This document shows, in pieces, positions 47,175-58,991 of a stretch of 64,000 nucleotides of DNA. Source of the DNA: Plumapathes pennacea (lineage: Eukaryota; Cnidaria; Anthozoa; Antipatharia; Myriopathidae); assembly GCA_964036295.1 (NCBI GenBank), contig OZ038469.1, forward strand, positions 5,968,067 through 6,032,066. The letters run 5' to 3'. The notes beneath the pieces were generated by a model. It saw only the letters and a program-made list of their open reading frames with translations, had not been told where the DNA came from and searched no databases. How positions within the stretch are numbered: position 1 is the first letter of the stretch; each line of letters begins with the position of its first letter. Position numbers and translations under genes: made by a program.

Positions 47175-47475
47175 GGTCAAGACGTTAAAAAGTAAAGATG
47201 AAGTTGCAAAAGACAAGCACGAGACGTAGTTCTTCACAGCACCAGAGTGGAATACCGAAAGGGAAGATTTTTTTTTTCTTTTTGAAGCAGTGCGGTGCGG
47301 CCTGCAGTGCACAGTACCGCAGACATCCCATTGGAAAAAAAGGTGAGAAAATCTCCCAGATGCTTTCTGATTGGGACGTTCTTTTCCGGTGACAGTGGGC
47401 AGTAGTTAAATAACAATAGAGACTAAATCTCCCGCGAATCTATGACGCGCGCGGCAAAGTTCAGCCGGCGTGCTG
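47175..47475. promoter_or_regulatory. Divergent spacer inside the 12.7 kb transposon
   Basis: Lies between the SAM-gene ATG (minus) and the zinc-finger ATG (plus). It should hold the promoters of both units. No core motif is evident; an A/T run lies at 47269-47285. Confidence 0.5.
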
Positions 47476-50400
47476 ATGTATTCTTGTTATAAAGTCGAAT
47501 GCGATCACCTCGAGTTTCCTAGTCTAAAGAAGTTACTGTGCCACATTCGAGCGAGGCATTTACACGAGCCAAACTTCACGGTGACCTGCGGCTTAAACGG
47601 ATGTCAACGATCGTTCAGAGTCTGGTCTAGCTTTACATCTCACCTTTCGCGAAAGCACAAAGATGTTGACTTACACAAGGAGGTCAATGCCGTCGAAGCT
47701 GATGAAGATGAAAACTATGATGTTTGCATGGACAGCGACATAGACGACGACACTTGGAATAGGGACGATGAAGATATTAACGGAGATCAGGATCGGCATG
47801 AGCAGGCAAAGAGAACTTTGGCTCTTTAAAAGCTTAAAATGACAGAAGTCCACAGACTCAGCCAGATTGCTATGAACAGCTTGCTAGATGAAACAATGCA
47901 TCTCGTAGAAAGTTCAATAAATCATTGGAAGCGTCAAGTGAAAGGATGTCTTAATCAAGCTGGTATAGGCGTGAATGATGTAGACGGACTATGCGATATC
48001 ATGGAAGAAAAGCCTGCTATAACGCAAGTAGCAAGTGAGTTCTCTAATCGGAAAAACGTATCTGTTGGAGAACTTGAGCCTTGTGGTAAGTTGGCGAAAG
48101 ACTGGACCCCAGTTTAACTTTCTCTCAACTGTCTGAGTTGGGCCTTAGTTCATGTACATTCCGTTTTTTATAAATGTTTTATATCTCTTCGTTCTCTTTT
48201 AGGAACCGGAAGAAGTTGTATTGGGAGAAGAAATTGTACACGCTTTTAGAAAGGGACGGCGAATTCTCAAAACACGGAAGGATACATTCCAGTACATTCC
48301 CTTGACCAAAGTGCTTGAAAGGATGCTCAATCAACACGACGTTTTTACACAAGTGCGTGTCACCGGTTTGCTTCCATAGTTTCTGCCGAATTCATCATGA
48401 AGTATTATTTCGTTTATTTATTTATTTACCTATTTATTTAGATTCTATTTTTTTCAATTCTTTTTCAGGTGCAGAACTCCCACAAGTCGAATGACAACAA
48501 ACTGAGGGACTTTTGTGACGGAGAATACTTTAGTCGCCACCCACTGTTCTCGGTTGTTGCCCATGCACTTCAGTTGCTCTTGTACTTTGATGATTTTGAG
48601 GTTTGCAACCCACTTGGATCAAAAACAAAGAAACAAGATCAGTAAGTTCTGTATGAAATGCCTCTTTCCCAGTCACCACTTTGTACTTCTTTCAATTCTC
48701 TCTGCAATATTTTTCTTATTACAAAATCTTCGAAACTTTGATTTTATGGTTGTGTTTACAGTTAATACCAAGTTGGGAAGGAGGGGGGGTGGCCAGCTAT
48801 TTTAAAAATGACCTGTGTGTTTTTATTGCATCCAAATTGCATGCATTTACTAGTTTTGACAGTGTGTTGTCTTTCAGGTGCCTTCTACTTCCTTCTTGGT
48901 AATTTAGGGCCAAAGTACCGTTCCACATTAAGAGGGATACAGCTGGTATCCTTATGCCCCACAAGGCACCTCACAAAGTATGGGATTAATCGGATAATCC
49001 AGAGATTTATGGCTGATGTTCATATGCTTGAAATGGTACATAATATCTTAATAATTTTACAACTGTGCTGGATCAGTTAGCAAACTCAGCAAAGTCTTTT
49101 ATGGCAATAACTGTCAGTTGTGTTGCAGTTTCATATGAAAACTATAACCTACAGTGTTGATTGTGTTATTTTTCTTCAAGAGAGGAGGTGTGCAAGTAGA
49201 GATTGCCAATCATCCCACCTTTATCTCTGGAACCATTGCACAATGTCAAGCTGACAACTTGGCCAGTCATGCTCTTGGTGGCTTTATGGAGAGCTTTAGA
49301 GCCAACAGACCATGCAGATTTTGTATGGGAAAACTAGAAGATTTTCAAATCAGGGTATGTAAACAGTACTATATATGTTTTGAGTGAAAGTACATAATGA
49401 AAACACCCAAAGTTTCTTAGGTGTGTGCAAATGTTTATTTCTTGGTTCTGTTTAGTTTGTGGAAGAAGAATACCAGCCAAGAACATTGGCAGGGCATTAC
49501 CATCAACTACAGCAAATAGAACGTGATCGAGACCTAAGGACTGCCTTTGGAATAAGCAGGCCTTCCATTCTGAACACATCAGAATACTTCCATGTAGTGG
49601 GTGGCTTGTCTGCAGATGTCATGCATGACATACTTGAAGGAACCCTCCCACTGCATATCAAGTGTCTCCTCAAAGCTTTGGTGGCAGAGGAAAAACTTTT
49701 TACGATAGAAGACCTCAATAAGGCAATGGACAGGTTCCATTTTGGTGACAGTGATGCTAGCAACAAGCCTACCCATATTCAAACAGGAATTGTGAATTCC
49801 TCTGACAGCTCAATGAAACAATCAGGTGCAGTAATTAAACTAGAATTTTCAATTTCCTCAACAAACATTTTTACTCCATAAAAACAGTGCCATGTCAAGT
49901 CACATGTATGCAACCTTTTAGCATGCTTCCAAAACATAACGACTACATACTGTAGTGTGTTATAACTAATAAAGTGATTTGTTTATGTTAATGTAACGGC
50001 TTCTCAGACATGGTGTTTGGGAAGACTTCTTCCTCTCATCATTGGCAACATCTGGCAACTGTACCTAGACCTGCTTCAGATTGTCGACATTATGTTTGCC
50101 CCTGTGACAAGCAGAGGCCTTCTTGCTTACCTGAAAGTCCTAATTGCTGACTACTTGAAAGACTTTAAAGAGCTGTATCCAAACCGTCCACTGATTCCAA
50201 AGCAACATTTCATGGTGCATTATCCAAAGCTGACACAAATGTAATTCACATTTCCTGTACTCTCTAATTAAGGTTTAGTTGTTCACACTTAGATGTTTGT
50301 AGTGTTGCCCATGTGCTGTAAATGTGTGTGTTTGTGCATCCTATTAACGTTGTTAAATGCAGCCATTACAAGAATTAAAATGCTTGAGAACAACTTTGTT

Positions 50401-51440
50401 TTACTAACTATACAGGCTTGGACCATTTGTTCGACATTGGTGCATGAGATTTGAAGCCACGAATGGTTACTTTAAGAGGCTGACAAGTGGTATGTTCAAC
50501 TTCAAGAATGTGTGCAAGAGTCTAGCTGAGAGACACCAAAAGTTGCAGTGTTACCACATGAGCAGTAATGGAGCCTTGCTAAATTCTGCTCAGTTCCTTG
50601 GCTCAGGTTTGGAGCAATATATGTTACATAATTTTAATAAAGTCATGCCTTATGTTTTGCAGCACAGAACAATAAGTGTAAATTATTTACATGTATGCAA
50701 GTTTTTGACTGAGATCACATCTCTAATCTGACTATGCTGAATTGTAATATTGCAAAATATGTGTGTTTAATGAAATAATAATAATGAATTTGAAGATCAA
50801 AGTTTACCATGCTCTATCATTATCAGGGGACACCCTCCATCTTGAAGACCTAGTTGATGATGTAGTGAGACTGCTTCAAACTAACTATGGTCCATTGCTG
50901 GATAACTCTATTCTTCAAGGTGGGAAAAATATGAAGAGAAACACTCATTTACTGGTACATAAACATACATATATGCACACATGCTTGTCCTAAAGTACAA
51001 AATAAACATGACATACATACACATACAGTTTAATAAATAGTGCATACATGCAACTTACACTGTTAATAGTCAACTGCTGTAGCTGTATCTTATTTTTTTT
51101 ACATATCTATTTTCTAATTAGGCCAAAACAAGTGGAACTCTATGGAACAGTTTACAAAGCTGGAGCTATTGTTGTGAAAAGTCATGATGGCATCATGCCA
51201 GTCTTTGCCAGAATTCTGACTATTTTGGTACTTCCAGGTTCTAGAATTGTATTTATTTGTAACAATTGTGTGACACAACGATTTGTACCACATCTTGGGG
51301 CTTTTGAGATCAATATTATGAACAACAAATGTGTTCTAAGTTATGAATCTTTTTATGACTACCACCCACTGGATCTTTGTATCATTCCTTATCAAGGGGT
51401 AAGGAAGTTTGTAAGGCCACGATACTGGATTCATGAGTAA
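47476..51440 (+). CDS. C2H2 zinc-finger, CACTA/EnSpm-type transposase-like protein
   Basis: Ten exons: 47476-48085, about 48203-48352, 48469-48641, 48878-49035, 49181-49354, 49456-49825, 50008-50240, 50416-50606, 50827-50919 and 51122-51440. Two C2H2 fingers open the protein (CDHLEFPSLKKLLCHIRARH and CGLNGCQRSFRVWSSFTSH). Later landmarks: DFCDGEYFSRHPLFSV, GPKYRSTLRGIQLV, CRFCMGKLEDFQIR, LSADVMHDILEGTLPLHI (an acidic motif shared with CACTA-type transposases), PKQHFMVHYPKL, MRFEATNGYFKRLTSG and a C-terminal RPRYWIHE. One TAA at 47827-47829 interrupts exon 1 in frame, and the first exon junction is out of phase, so this copy may be dead or exon 1 may use another donor. A degenerate second copy is at 21188-26662. 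The product probably moves the 12.7 kb element. Confidence 0.75.
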
Positions 51441-52234
51441 AACAATCCAAACTTGTTCTGGTACATGTATATTTTTAATTAGGAAAGTATTTTTACAGTG
51501 TAAAATTGCTGTGACTTGTATTATCTCGTGCACAGAGTGTATTAAAGTTGAGTTTTGAACACTACAATATTTCTGTGTAAGCTGTATACTTAATAAAAAT
51601 TCAAACTCAGACTGAAATTTTAGAGGATTAAATATGACAGCAAGGTACGAAGCAGTAATTGCTTTTAATGAATAAATGGTCCTCCATTACAGCAACTAAG
51701 AGACATGTTACGTACGGTTTGGGAGCTTATGAAACTATAAACATGGAATCACCATGAATTCTCGTAAATTCCTACCTCTCCTTTGTTAACAAGCCGCGAA
51801 GACATGAAAGGTCGAACCAAAAAATCCTTCAACGGTCCACTTTCACTCCCTCGATCAGCGGTCAAACAAATCGCCTGCGTCGATATTCTTTCATCTATAG
51901 ATTAATCCTATCACTCACAACCAGCTCTACAGCTTCATCGGTGCTCAAATAGTCCTACGCTATGATTTCGCAAAATGTAAACAAACGTACGAGTGAAGAG
52001 AACGTCCAAATCTGGCTTATCCTGTCGCGAAGGATGGCCTATATCTTGTTTGACATGGACAACCGCTGAACAATATTAATTTCACATGCAGTTTTCGTAT
52101 GAGCAATATTTTCCTGTCTGTGGGAGGGAAGTATATTTTGTGTCGCTTTCGACCACACTCGTACGAGAAGGTTATACAAAACAATATGGATTGCAGCAAT
52201 TTGTGAGAGAAATATTCCCTCAGAGTTGAAAATT
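51441..52234. other. 3' flank of transposase-like gene
   Basis: AT-rich non-coding sequence with AATAAA-like words near 51590 and 51675 that could serve polyadenylation. No gene was seen. Confidence 0.5.
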
Positions 52235-52564
52235 TACTCTGTCAGTATTGGGTTTAAAATTTACACTGTCGCCAAAAACAGTTCACACTGTAAAAGTGTA
52301 ATTATAAAGAAATGTTAAAGAAGCACTTTACACCAAGTTCAGTGTATTTTTTGTAGTACACCAAAAGGATCTAACTTTACACCCTTTAGTGTAATATTAC
52401 TCCAGCCACTTGGTAACTTTACACTTCATTGTTGTGTAAAATTACACTTTTGTAGTGTGGTCTTCAAAATTACACTAAATATAGTGTATTTTGACAGATT
52501 ACACCTATTTTGGTGTAATTGTACACTTTTTTGTGTGTAACTTTACACTATAAATTTTAGTGTG
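52235..52564. repeat. Right terminal array of TTTACAC / GTGTAAA motifs
   Basis: About 330 bp with many GTGTAA/TTACAC words in both orientations, ending in CTATAAATTTTAGTGTG. It is inverted relative to the array at 39882-40270. Confidence 0.8.
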
Positions 52565-52664
52565 TGGGAGTATTCTCACACCAACAGTACGTACAGTACA
52601 CGAGTATTAAACATGGCAGCTTTTGTTTACTATAAAAGTTTTGTTTAAAATTTGTTTTGTCAGG

Positions 52665-53292
52665 ATGACGGAAGCTATCGTTCCAGAATCTGAACTAAAG
52701 GAAGCTGTTGCCACGACAGAAGAAGGCGTAGTAGTAAATTCGACAAGAGTCACAAACAAGTTTAAGGGGAGAGAGGAGACGAAGGTAGAGTTATCAAAGT
52801 AATTGTCTGTTACGTAAAGAGCAGGTGCAACTTTTATTGTTTTGTGACATATATTTGCTTTGCATTATGCCTACAACACAGTAGTCTTAGTCTGGCTAAT
52901 ACAATCTGTTCTGCTCTAGGAATTCAAGTGGAAAACATTTGTTTCCCTTAAATCGCAAGTGGCCCGTGACTTCAAACTCCCACGGCATCTTAAATTTCAT
53001 CTGGCCAATGGAGAGGGTGATCGTGCAACAATACGGTAAGTTTACAACAAGCTTCACTTTTAGGTGCTTAACTACAGCAGTTCTAACAAAGACATTCCTT
53101 TTCAGTGACTCCATTATGTACATTAAAGTGCACGAACGCACTCAGGCAGAAAAGCCTGCAGAAAAAGAAAAACAAAAAAAAAAAAGAAGAAAAGGAGTGC
53201 GGCCGAGCGGAGCGGAGTGGAAGAGTGGACAAGAAAGTCGAGGAAAAGACAAAGGCCAAGAAATTGGTGAAAGCGCTCAAACTGGTCCTTGA
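52665..53292 (+). CDS. Small lysine-rich protein, three exons
   Basis: Exons 52665-52784, 52920-53035 and 53106-53292 join in frame (140 codons plus stop) with GT-AG borders. The N-terminal half (VTNKFKGREETKEFKWKTF, then SLKSQVARDFKLPRHLKFHL and GEGDRATIRD) reads like a compact folded domain. The C-terminal third is a basic, low-complexity tail (EKEKQKKKRRKG). I do not recognise the family. It starts about 100 bp outside the right end of the 12.7 kb transposon; a CAG just before the ATG could be an acceptor, so a 5' exon may have been displaced by that insertion. It could equally be a repeat-derived gene. Confidence 0.55.
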
Positions 53293-54452
53293 GTGTGTCG
53301 AGGAAGATTATTAAGAAGTTTTCCGCTGTTTTTAACTCGAGTATTAATATTAATTGGATAAAACTACGAGATATTAATTTAGTTATGGCTACGGAAATTT
53401 TCCAATGTTGCGGACCTTCGTTGTTTCCTGTGTTTACTTTTTGTACAGTTCAACAAAAAACAAAAACAAATAATAAAAATAGTGGCCTTTTTTTTCTGGT
53501 GATTGTAATTGAGATTTTCTTTTGTGCACTCTTGTACACTCACAGCGGAAAACTTCTTAAAACGTCCTCGCTATATGTTAGGCCAGGGCTTTACATCGTG
53601 CAAAAGAAAAATAAATTATTGACTTGAAGAAAGGTGAACACTGATTGTTTATATTCATTCACATCATCCGATGATTAACATCGTAGAAAGCGGTTTACCT
53701 GGAAAAGAAAACATAAGAGGATTCTTACCAGTGTTGCACGAATTATTTTCAAAGGGTTCCCCGTAGCGTATAAACTGGACTGAGTAGTTCGTTTTGCAAT
53801 CGTTTAGTGTAACAGCATAACAACAATCAGACGTCAAATACATACTCAGAAGAAATAATTTGCGTATCCACCAAATCGCGAGAACATTGCTGCTGGAGGT
53901 CTCAGGTCGCTTCCCAATTCGTAGAAATGATGCTTAGTTACACAAGAATTAGACATTTTCGTCTTGGATGTTTCCTGAAAGTAAAACGCAGTGGATCTTA
54001 TTCAGCATAGGATAAAAGGATCAAAGAAATTAATTTCACAAACGAAAAGGTACCCAAGTTTGTCGTCCTGCGTGAAGTCCCGCCATTTCTGCAAACAGTC
54101 CTTGTAATCAAATAATTGCTATACCGAACATCATGGGATAAAAAGTGCATATCCATGGCTGCTGTAACATTTTCGAGTAGTGCTGGAAGAGGATTGAAGG
54201 AGTGTACGCAAGAAAATCATGCACATAAAAAGGGCGCCCTGGCTGTGCCGAAGACCACGCTGTTTGTTTATTGGCTAGAGCGCATGTACAAAGATTATTT
54301 GTATTTCTACAAGTGTACATACACATGCAGAGGTTTATATTTGTTAACAACACATAAAATGGCCAGCACTTTTAGAATGTTTTAATGTCATAAGTATAAA
54401 GTATAATTACCTTAATAATTTACATAATAATAGTACTTTTCTTCCACTATCA
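53293..54452. other. No firm gene
   Basis: Short ORFs only. Minus-strand stretches near 54065-54110 (DYKDCLQKWRDFTQDDKL) and 53870-53960 (HHFYELGSDLRPPAAMFSRF) look compositionally like coding exons and may belong to an unrecognised minus-strand gene, but I cannot link them. Confidence 0.3.
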
Positions 54453-54781
54453 GTGAGGAGAACCTCAGAGAGTTGGAGATCTTCTCCGATCGCCTCGTGG
54501 ACGTTGTGGCCAAGTTGAAGGACTACGGCCATGAAAGAGAGCTTGGAGGAGTCTCGGCGCTTTACACAGTGGTCCAGCAGAAGATGCCAAAGTCACTACT
54601 CGTGTCATACCAAGGTTGGAGACACAGCAAACGCAAGAGAGATGGCCTTGCTACGTTTGCCAAGTGGCTGGCCAAGCAAGTCATTTACCGGTTGGATGCA
54701 GAGGAGATATGTGAGAGGCCAAGGAAAAGAGAAGTCCCAAAGGAAGAACCAGAAAGCGAGCACACATTCCACCTCTGCTGA
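54453..54781 (+). pseudogene. BEL/Pao gag fragment
   Basis: Encodes the C-terminal part of the capsid-type Gag (LRELEIFSDRLVDVVAKL, YTVVQQKMPKSLLVSYQGW). The N-terminal part is lost at the element's truncated left end. The frame leaves Gag near 54720 and is picked up by the next ORF. Confidence 0.75.
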
Positions 54782-56168
54782 CACTAAAGTGAAGTGTCCC
54801 ATTTGTGAAGGAGCCCATAAGATCGCAACTTGCAAAACCTGGAAGGAGACCCCTGTAAAAGGAAGATGGGAGCTGTCCAAGAAGCACAAACTCTGCTATC
54901 GCTGCCTGGGGCAGGGCCATTTAGGGAAGGCGTGCCGAGGAAGCAGTCGTTGCAATGTGGATTCCTGCGGAGGAACTCGTCACTTCCACTTGCATGTCAA
55001 GCGCCGAGAAAGTGCAGCAGAACCCAATAGAGAGGGGGAGACTGCCACCGCTTCCAGTTCGTTCGGGGCTACCGGAAACCACCTGAAAGTCCCAGAGAGT
55101 GTGATGCTGCGAACAGTCCCAGTCTGGCTCCTTGGAGCAAGAGGACGGAGGATCCAAGTCAATGCCTTCTTAGATGATGGCTCAGACACCATGTATGTCC
55201 GGGATGACGTCGCCACAGCACTGGGCTTTACCACCGGAGATGGCCATCTAAGATTGTCTACCCTAACAGACCATGACATACAGCTAAAGAGCAGAGCAGT
55301 CTCGTTAGGCATTGAAAGCCTGGACGGAACAATGAAAACCACTGTTCGAGCATGGACAATGGAAGAGATGTGCCATGGTTTACCGATCCCAAACTGGAAT
55401 CGACACAAGGCCCGCTGGGAGCATCTAAAGGACATTCCATTCCCAAAGGCACCTGGAAGAAGGACTGTAGATGTGCTGATTGGATCTGATCATCCGGAGC
55501 TAGGCTTGGCTCTGGAGGAGCGAGTTGGTTCACTTGGGGAACCCGTAGCCAGAAGAACCCCACTAGGGTGGACATGCATTGGACGCCTACCAGTGATGAC
55601 CCACAACCAGAGCACTGCCTATGCAAGGACCTTCCGCACCCAAGCCGTGCAGGATACCCATCTCGACCAGCAGTTGTATCGAATGCGGGAGGTAGATGCC
55701 CTGGGAATTAAAAGCCCAACTGCAGACTCGTTCACCCAAGAGGAGAGGCTGGCAATCACCAAAGCTGAAGAGTCAAGGCAGTGGAAAGGTGGTCGCTATG
55801 AAGTAGCGATTCCATGGAAGGCAGAGGTTTCGCCCCTCCCAGACAAAAGATCAGAGGCTGAAAAGCGGCTCAAGTCCCGTGAGAAGAGCTTGTTGAGGAA
55901 ACCAAAGATTGCAGAACGATACAAAGAGACAATGAACGCCAACGTAGAGAAAGGCTATATGCAGAAAGTTCACCCAGATGAGGTTAGCATGGGACAGGGA
56001 TGGTACTTACCACACTTCCCAGTCATTCGAGAGGACAAGCAAACAACCAAAATACGCATAGTCTTCGATTCAGCCGCCAGGTATAAAGGAGTCTGCCTGA
56101 ACGATGTCATGCTCACCGGGCCCAAGTTGCAGAAGGATGTCCTGGAGAGTTTGCTTCGTTTTCCCTGA
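54720..56168 (+). pseudogene. BEL/Pao zinc knuckle, protease and start of reverse transcriptase
   Basis: A Cys-rich block (CPICEGAHKIATC, then CYRCLGQGHLGKAC) is followed by the retropepsin-like motif FLDDGSDTMYV, here DDGS with one catalytic Asp. An RT N-terminal part has WYLPHFPVIRED and KIRIVFDSAARYKG. It ends at a TGA at 56166-56168; RT continues in another frame. Confidence 0.85.
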
Positions 56169-57449
56169 AGCCTGTAGCCTTGGTGGCAGACATCAAAGAG
56201 ATGTTCTCCCAAGTTGTTCTGGCTGAGAAAGACTGGCCGTATCACCGGTTCTTGTGGAGGGATCTTGATCTTTCCAAGCCACCTGATGTCTATGAAGCAA
56301 GTCGATTAACATTTGGGGACCGTGCATCACCTTACCTTGCCCAATTCATCATCCGTACACATGCCAAAGATCACCAAGAGGAGTTTCCGTTAGCCGCGGT
56401 GGTCATACTCCTGAAGATGTACATGGATGACGTTCTCGACTCGGAAGATACAGACGATGAAGCCACAAAGTCAGAGAAGAGTTGACGACCCTTCTGGCAC
56501 ACGCAGGATTTTAGATCCGACGCTGGTGTAGCAACAAAGCAAATGTCTTGAGGGATTCCTGAGGAGGACCTGGCCAACGAGTTAAAGATTGAGGAGTTGG
56601 AACTACCCAGCATAAAGACCCTTGGTGTCAGATGGGATGCGGCAAGGGACATGTTCCTGTTCACTATCAACGGAATCGAGAACTTCTCCTACACGAAACG
56701 AGGACTGCTCAGCCGCATCGCAACACTCTTTGACCCTGTACAATTCCCGGCGCCGTATGTCATCCGAGCGAAAATGGCCCCGCAGGAATCTTGGTTAAGA
56801 GGGCTTGACTGGGATGAGGAGTTCCCTGAGGACCTGTGCGGAAGTGTCCAAAGGTGGATTGAACAACTTCCAAAAGTGGCTGAGACCCGAATACCGTTAA
56901 ACCTTTTGCTGCGCACAGGGTATCAGAAATCCAGCAGAGGACGGACCCAAAACAATGGCGGCATGTGCCTGGGAAAGACAACAGTGCTGACGATGCGACC
57001 AGGGGACTCAATGCAGATGAAATGATAGCAGAGAGCCGATGGTTCCAGGGACCCACCTTCCTGCGGAGGAAGCATGGCCCCCACCCCATCACGCCACTGT
57101 GCAGGACTGCACCGAAGAAGCGGGAAGCGAATTGACCGTGGCCACACTGTCATTCCACGTCGGACAAGTAGAGTTGTGGATGGATCCAGAGACAGTTCCA
57201 AGTTGGCCTAGGCTGCTGAGAGTTACCGCTTGGGCTTTACGCTTCCTATCAAAACTCAGAAGTAAAGTGAAGGAACGAAGAAGCAAAACAAGCAGCACGG
57301 ACCAAAAACCAAGCTACCAGCCCTCCAATACTGGAAGAGCCTTGGATCCAGACGAGTTGGAGGTGGCGGAGCGGTACTGGATCCGACAGACCCAACTAGA
57401 ACGATTCCCTCAGGAAATGGAAGACTTTCACAAAGTAAAGACCTTGTAA
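56169..57449 (+). pseudogene. BEL/Pao reverse transcriptase and RNase H region, broken
   Basis: 56175-56485 has ADIKEMFSQVVL and the catalytic MYMDDVLDS. After a degenerate 100 bp with stops, 56597-57025 has KTLGVRWDAARDMFLF and GLLSRIATLFDPV, typical Pao-type RT connection sequence. 57039-57449 is a poorly conserved remnant of the RNase H to integrase linker. Confidence 0.8.
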
Positions 57450-57461
57450 AAGCAGAGCAGA

Positions 57462-58697
57462 TTGAAGAAGTTGACTCCATTTCTGGATCAACATGGCATC
57501 ATGCGGATCGGTGGAAGGCTGCAGAAGTCGAACCTGCTGTACGATGCTCGACACCCAGTGATTCTCCCAAAGAAGCACCGGATCTCAAGACTGATCATCG
57601 GTAATATTCACAAGAATGGACATCACAGTCGGGGAGTGAATTGCATTCTGACCGAGCTACGGCAAAGGTATTGGATCATTCACGGACGAGAAGAAGTCAA
57701 AAGGTGCGAGCGAGAATGCAACCTCTGTAAAATCCACAGGAAGAGCCAGGGGGAGCAAATCATGGCGCCGTTACCGGAAGCAAGACTGGGAACTCCCATG
57801 AGATGTTTCGCCCGCTGTTGTGTTGACTTTGCGGGGCCATTCGCGACCAAGGTGACCTGGAGAGTTTCTGCCAAACGGTACCTTTGCCTTTTCTCCTGCA
57901 TGGCAACACGAGCCGTACATTTAGAGATGGCCTACTCCCTTGATACCAGCAGTTTCCTGAATGCGTTTTCGAGAATGGTGGCAAGGCGAGGCAAACCAGA
58001 AGAGATGGTTAGCGACAACGGCACCAACTTCGTTTCAGGGAACAGGGAGCTGCGGGAATTGGTGGCCGCCCTGAATCAAGATAAGATTAAGGACACAGCT
58101 GCAACCGACGGTGTTCGATGGAAGTTCAATCCGCCAGCTGACTCCCACAATGGGGGAGTATTCGAAGCCTTGATCAAGTCAGCAAAGAGAGCCTTAAGCA
58201 CCATTCTTGGAAATGCGGATATCAACGATGAAGAGCTGCTGACCGCCATAGTTGAAACGGAAGGCCTGATGAACTCACACCCTCTAACATACAGCAGCAG
58301 TGACCCACATGACAAGCCGGCATTGACTGCAAACCACTTCCCGTATGGACAAGCAGGTGGGCAACTTGCCCCGCGAGTGACTGACGAAATTGCGTTCAAC
58401 CCCAGGAATAGATGGCGATTCGTCCAAGACTTGGTCGCAAAGGTGTGGAGAAGATGGATGAAGGAGTATCTGTCCACCCTGAATACTCGTGGCAAGTGGA
58501 TCGAGCAGAAGAGAGACATGACCATTGGAGACGTGGTCTTGATGGTAGACCAGAACGGTTTGAGAGGAAGTTGGCCCCTGGGACGGGTGTTGGAAGTTTT
58601 CCCAGGCTCAGATGGCCATGTCCGGGTGGTGCGTGTTAAGTCCTGCAGAAGAGAGTACACTTGGCTGATCACCAAGCTATGCCTTTTGGAGTTTTAG
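57462..58697 (+). pseudogene. BEL/Pao integrase
   Basis: An open frame of 411 codons. An HHCC-like zinc part (HHSRGVNCILTELRQRYW, CERECNLC) is followed by a DDE core: CCVDFAGPF (first Asp), MVSDNGTNFVS (second Asp) and FNPPADSHNGGVFEALIK (Glu). A C-terminal part with GDVVLMVDQNGLRGSWPLG follows. All three catalytic residues are in place, but upstream frames are broken, so it cannot be made as part of a normal polyprotein. Confidence 0.88.
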
Positions 58698-58751
58698 AGA
58701 CAAACAACTTTAAGTGGACGAGAATAGAGGTCTCGTCCACGAGGGGGAGGA

Positions 58752-58991
58752 TGTTCATGCGAAACGTGTAGTTTAGTTTAGTCTAGTTTAGTTCTGTTCT
58801 GTTAGGTCGTGAACTTGCCCAGGCGTTCCTGGAGGCAGCGGGGGCCTGGGTTCAAAAAACGTGGTTGAACTGAGAGAACTGTCATGGCGTACAATGTTAT
58901 TCGGTCGGTAGTTTGTTGTTATTAAAGTTCGTATAGGTATAGTCGTCTCGCTGTAACACCCGATTCTTCCTTTTTCTTTAAACCTATCACA
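58752..58991 (+). repeat. BEL/Pao 3' LTR
   Basis: Preceded by a purine tract (GAGGGGGAGGA). Starts TGTTCATGCGAAACG and ends ..CCTATCACA, about 240 bp. A TTTAG/TCTAG-rich stretch and an ATTAAAG signal are inside. No matching 5' LTR is in the window. Confidence 0.75.

Larger units (their letters stand above)
39882..52564. mobile_element. 12.7 kb CACTA/EnSpm-like DNA transposon with kinase and SAM cargo
   Basis: The left end reads CACACTAAATTTTATAGTGT and the right end, reverse-complemented, CACACTAAAATTTATAGTGT. Both continue into arrays of TTTACAC/GTGTAAA words (39882-40270 and 52235-52564) in inverted arrangement. A TG on each side may be the target duplication, but an outer GTACTGTTGGTG string is also inverted on both sides, so the exact ends may lie up to 40 bp further out. 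Inside: a plus-strand C2H2 transposase-like gene and, divergently, SAM, kinase and SAMD3-like coding segments. CACTA-like termini and subterminal arrays are typical of the CMC superfamily; the assignment is inferred, not proven. Confidence 0.7.
54453..58991 (+). mobile_element. BEL/Pao LTR retrotransposon, 5'-truncated and frameshifted
   Basis: The order gag - CCHC knuckles - aspartic protease - reverse transcriptase - RNase H region - integrase - 3' LTR is that of the BEL/Pao group. The 5' LTR and the start of gag are missing: recognisable coding begins at 54453 (ENLRELEIFSDRLVDVVAKL). The reading frame changes near 54720, near 56165 and near 57030, with stops around 56483-56580 and at 57449. 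It is therefore a defective copy. Confidence 0.9.

Noticed and set aside
55258-55626. Several minus-strand ORFs over 100 codons between 54.6 and 58.7 kb
   Set aside because: Antisense to the BEL/Pao pol region, with no domain.
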